The notes beneath the pieces are model-generated. The model did no database searches and was not told the DNA's origin. It saw only the letters and a program-made list of their open reading frames with translations. Source: Phycisphaerales bacterium (lineage in GTDB: Bacteria; Planctomycetota; Phycisphaerae; Phycisphaerales; UBA1924). Taken from it: 9,374 nt of DNA. The position numbers were made by a program, and so were the translations under genes. The stretch is from positions 1-9,374 of the forward strand of contig JAGVLZ010000276.1 of the NCBI GenBank assembly GCA_020054055.1, given 5' to 3'. This document shows positions 6,642 through 9,374 of the stretch, piece by piece (position 1 is the first letter of the stretch; every line of letters begins with the position of its first letter).

Positions 6642-6732
6642 TTACCCCTGCTTTCGTCCCCCCCTGCGGCGCCAGTTCGATCACGCCGAAGTTCTGCTCG
6701 TAGGCGCCGACCGCCTGCTGCACGGCGAGCGC
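6642..6732 (-). pseudogene. Probable 3' remnant of a lost gene
   Basis: Between lptD and the terminator, the minus strand reads ALAVQQAVGAYEQNFG, then VIELAPQGG (6732-6658), with almost every codon ending in G or C as in the intact genes here. Upstream (6733-6798) the same frame loses that character and has no convincing start or ribosome site. After a run of seven G (6664-6658) the frame would meet TAA at 6644-6642 if one G were missing; as written it runs on to 6535, through the terminator. A decayed gene end that kept its terminator explains this. I do not recognise the family. A short non-coding stretch with chance bias is the alternative. Confidence 0.35.
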
Positions 6733-6872
6733 CCTGCTTACCCTCGAATCACCAACCTGTCCTGCATCGTGTGGCCTGTCGTTGCATCGAGCAAGCATGT
6801 GCCTCGGGCATCAGCCGCCATGCATGTGCCGGGCTGCAAGCGTCCCACCCGTCGGGCGCGTGGGTGTTTCGT

Positions 6873-9374
6873 TCACCGCTCCCTGAACGGCCCCCAATTC
6901 GCCCGCTCGCGACCCGGCGACCGCAGCGGCCGATCTTCCGTGATCGTCGAGTTCCGCGCGAAGATGTGCGCGCGGTCCTCGCCGCCGAAACCGACGGGGC
7001 GGAGCGCGATGCCCAGGCTCACGTTGTTGGTGATGTTGTCGGCGCTGATGCGGAAGTCCACCGTCCACTGCGGGAAGCGCCGCTCGATCCGGGCGGAGAG
7101 TTCCTGGAACTCGCGCCGGTCGGCGTCGAACGTCGCGATCAGGGTGGTGGCGTACTTCCGCGTGAGTTCGTACCGAGCGCCGAGGTTCACCAGCGTGGCC
7201 CGGGGGCTGTCGAGGTAGCGGTACTCCGCGAGGCTGCTGAACCCGAAGCCGTGGTCGATGATCGCCCCGGCCGTGATGCGGGCGAGCGACTGGTTATCGA
7301 AGTCGTAGACCACATCGTTCGTCAGCGCCACGCTGTCGGTCAGCAGCAGCACCGCATCGTTCGCGAGGAACTGGCCGAGGTTCGATTGCTCGGGCCGCGC
7401 TTCGATGAACCGGCCGTAGGGGGATTCGAGGTCCGCATCGGCGGACGACCAGATGTAGTTGGTGTTGATGATGAGCCAATCGACGCTGCGCCAATGATCG
7501 GCGCCGCCGCGTTGCGTTTGCCAGGTGTTCCGGACGCCGGTGCGCACCGCCGTGCCCGTGCCGACCCCTTCGACATCGTCGTCGTAGATCGGCAGGTCGT
7601 TCTGGCTCAGATTCGCGCCGCTGCTCCACACCGTCATGCTCGGCTCCACGATGTGACGCATCCGGTGCAGGTCAAAGAAGTCGGAATCGACCGTGTCGTC
7701 CACTTTCACGATCGACGTGTTGAAGCGGATGCCCCCGGCGTACCACAAACGGTAGGGGGCGTTGTCTTCCTGCCCCGAGAACTCGTCGAAGTTGTCGTCC
7801 CATAGCGTTCCCCGCCCGCTGACGAAGGGGACGATGTTGAACGCCCCCCAGCGCAGCGGCATCTCGATGTCGTGGCGCGTATCGGCACGGTACGTCTCAT
7901 CTTCTGTCAACCCCGCGGCCCGCAGCGAGTCGCCGATCGAGTCATTCGGATCGAGCCCGAACGCGGCCTGCGCCTTGGTCGGCGTGCGGAAACCCAGCTC
8001 ATCCGAAGTGGGCTCGTTGAAGTTCAGTTTCATCGCGCTCAGACTGGTATCGCCCGAATACGAAAAGAGGCCGCCTAAGAAATCTTCGCCGACGATGGAA
8101 TACGAAGCCTCCGGGAGCTTTTCCGTCGCATATCCGAGGCTCTGGAGCAGGTACTGATTCGGCACGAAGTCATTGAACGAGCCGCGTGCCTCGACGGAGA
8201 AGAGGCTGGAATCATCGACGTAGCGCAGGTACGCGGAGTTGGTGTACTCTCGCCTCGTTTCCGCCTCCGACCGGAAGAACGCGGGGATAAACGTCTCATC
8301 GGAGATGTACGAGCCTTCGAGGAAAAGGGTCCAATCGTCGGAGAGTTTCCAGACCTGCTCGGCCTCCGCGACTCCCCGGAACTCGCCCTCGTGGTCGATC
8401 TCGCCGCCGCTCGGCAGCAGATCGGTTCCGCTGTCGTAGATGCCGTAGAAGAACGCGGAGCCGAAGCGTTGCGGCTTTTTCCAGTCGAAGTCGAGGCCGC
8501 CGGCCGGGCCGCGATTGAAGTATCCGTCGAGGATCAGCGTCGCCTCATTCCCTTCGCTCGCATCGACCCCGGCGATGGCGTAGAGGTCCCACGCGGTGCG
8601 GATGATCGGGTCGCCCTGCCTGCTCTCGAGCGCGAGTCCGCGGAGGATGCCGGGCTTGGCCTCACCCTTCAACCCCGGCAAATACATCACGGGTGTTTCG
8701 CCGAAGCGGAAAGTGACTCCCTCCGCGTCGATGGTCGTGCGGCCGTCGCGCGCGACGCCGGACGATTCCCCCCCGGAAGGTGGGCGCGGCGTGTTCGTGA
8801 TGGTCACCGCCGTCGCGCCGATCGAGAAATGAGGCTCGGCGAACCCCACGTTGGCGAGGCGGACGTTGCTCGCGCTCCACTGGTTCTGCGATTCCTGGCG
8901 GATCGCGGCGGCGCGCAGGTAGAGCGGCATGCCCCGCGCCGCGTCGTAGGTCCAGAAGACGGCGTCGAGCACCATCGCCCGGTTGGCCCTCACGTCATAA
9001 AAGACGCGCGTGCCGCGGAGGGTGTACTGGCCGGTGGTCGCGACGACATCCCCCTCGAGATAAACGCCGAGCACATCCTCGACGCCGAACGAGGAGCCCG
9101 CGACATCCGCCTCGGGCGACAGGAAAATCACGGATCGCTCGGCGCTCAGTTGGACGGTGGGGGAGGCTCGGAGGTCTTCGGAGGTTGGTACATACTGCAC
9201 TGCCACGCCGCCGGTCAGCGTCACGGCGCGCTCCGCTCCCCCTCCCGCATCGACGACTTCAATGGTGTCCGCGAAAAAGTTCACGAGTCCCCCGCGCGGC
9301 TCATTGATCGGCGAACGCTCGGCCGGGGGCAGCGGGCCGCGATCGTCCGAGGTCATCCACGCGGGCAGCGGCGC
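6873..9374 (-). CDS. lptD: LptD-like LPS-assembly outer-membrane protein, 5' end beyond right edge
   Basis: 833 residues are visible and the frame stays open to the right edge (APLPAW precedes the first internal Met), so the signal peptide and true start are missing. In the known family LptD is an outer-membrane beta-barrel that receives LPS from an LptA-type periplasmic bridge and inserts it in the outer leaflet. The visible N-terminal part (about 25-180 from the first Met) has the repeating short strands of an OstA/LptA-like jellyroll (VNFFADTIEVVD, VYLEGDVVATTGQYTLRGTRVFYD). A plug-to-barrel transition follows (VMYLPGLKGEAKPG, then RGLALESRQGDP). The rest is alternating strands ending with NVSLGIALRPVGF. 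RHIVEP, typical of LptD barrels, is encoded near 7640-7660. I found no cysteine in the visible part, unlike E. coli LptD, which needs disulfides. About 37 basic residues follow the last predicted strand. The stop is TGA at 6875-6873. Confidence 0.85.
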   Translation of the reverse strand, partial: APLPAWMTSDDRGPLPPAERSPINEPRGGLVNFFADTIEVVDAGGGAERAVTLTGGVAVQYVPTSEDLRASPTVQLSAERSVIFLSPEADVAGSSFGVEDVLGVYLEGDVVATTGQYTLRGTRVFYDVRANRAMVLDAVFWTYDAARGMPLYLRAAAIRQESQNQWSASNVRLANVGFAEPHFSIGATAVTITNTPRPPSGGESSGVARDGRTTIDAEGVTFRFGETPVMYLPGLKGEAKPGILRGLALESRQGDPIIRTAWDLYAIAGVDASEGNEATLILDGYFNRGPAGGLDFDWKKPQRFGSAFFYGIYDSGTDLLPSGGEIDHEGEFRGVAEAEQVWKLSDDWTLFLEGSYISDETFIPAFFRSEAETRREYTNSAYLRYVDDSSLFSVEARGSFNDFVPNQYLLQSLGYATEKLPEASYSIVGEDFLGGLFSYSGDTSLSAMKLNFNEPTSDELGFRTPTKAQAAFGLDPNDSIGDSLRAAGLTEDETYRADTRHDIEMPLRWGAFNIVPFVSGRGTLWDDNFDEFSGQEDNAPYRLWYAGGIRFNTSIVKVDDTVDSDFFDLHRMRHIVEPSMTVWSSGANLSQNDLPIYDDDVEGVGTGTAVRTGVRNTWQTQRGGADHWRSVDWLIINTNYIWSSADADLESPYGRFIEARPEQSNLGQFLANDAVLLLTDSVALTNDVVYDFDNQSLARITAGAIIDHGFGFSSLAEYRYLDSPRATLVNLGARYELTRKYATTLIATFDADRREFQELSARIERRFPQWTVDFRISADNITNNVSLGIALRPVGFGGEDRAHIFARNSTITEDRPLRSPGRERANWGPFRER

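Larger units (their letters stand above)
6456..6872. other. Intergenic region between lptD and the coupled pair
   Basis: This 417-base gap contains, from the lptD side, a weak stem (CCCAC at 6844-6848 with GTGGG at 6860-6864, loop of 11, no T-run), a 9-base direct repeat gcatgtgcc (6795-6803 and 6822-6830), the probable gene remnant (6732-6642), the intrinsic terminator (6611-6582), the candidate promoter (6555-6527) and the ribosome site (6466-6461). The part from about 6500 to 6600 is clearly richer in A and T than the genes on either side. No tRNA or CRISPR was seen. Confidence 0.6.

Noticed and set aside
6795..6830. Short direct repeat gcatgtgcc as a possible attachment site or CRISPR piece
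   Set aside because: There are only two 9-base copies 27 bases apart, with no integrase, cas gene or third copy in the window.
6612..7805. Plus-strand 397-residue open frame
   Set aside because: It lies opposite lptD, is rich in Arg, Val and Asp as expected for the complement of a GC-biased gene, and has no domain I recognise or ribosome site.

Overview
The window suggests a GC-rich planctomycete, most likely of the Phycisphaerae type. Three things point there: a large secreted protein that combines FG-GAP, dockerin and thrombospondin-3-like calcium repeats, an LptD-type outer-membrane protein whose sequence is far from the proteobacterial one, and strong G/C bias at third codon positions. 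This is inference from gene content. There is no rRNA or other phylogenetic marker in the window.

Layout, left to right. (1) The 5' part of a minus-strand gene for an unrecognised multi-pass membrane protein (1-754) runs off the left edge. It is missed by a simple stop-to-stop search because it has no stop inside the window. (2) A divergent intergenic region (about 758-1046) holds an imperfect inverted repeat that looks like a dispersed intergenic element. (3) pheA on the plus strand (1047-2183) encodes a bifunctional chorismate mutase/prephenate dehydratase with a C-terminal ACT domain, and converges on (4) a small minus-strand gene for an exported protein with an NTR/TIMP-like N-terminus and HEAT-like helices (2195-3064). 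(5) That gene overlaps by 11 bases the end of a very large secreted gene (3054-6455). The two form a translationally coupled pair with its own plausible promoter (about 6527-6555). (6) A 417-base gap (6456-6872) carries a good intrinsic terminator and what looks like the decayed 3' end of a lost gene. (7) A minus-strand lptD-like gene (6873-9374) runs off the right edge and lacks its 5' end.

How the parts relate. pheA makes phenylpyruvate from chorismate and has no visible functional link to its neighbours. LptD would insert lipopolysaccharide-like lipid into the outer leaflet of the outer membrane. The most unusual part is the coupled pair. The 1133-residue product carries a signal peptide, two FG-GAP repeats, a complete internal dockerin, a four-cysteine cluster, TSP3-like repeats, a run of 24 prolines, a probable beta-sandwich region and a late HExxH motif. 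The following gene encodes an exported protein whose mature N-terminus resembles NTR/TIMP-type domains. A homopolymer of 12 G on the coding strand lies at the end of the large protein's signal peptide, where a one-base slip would switch the gene off. This makes the pair the best candidate here for an undescribed, possibly phase-variable, surface system.
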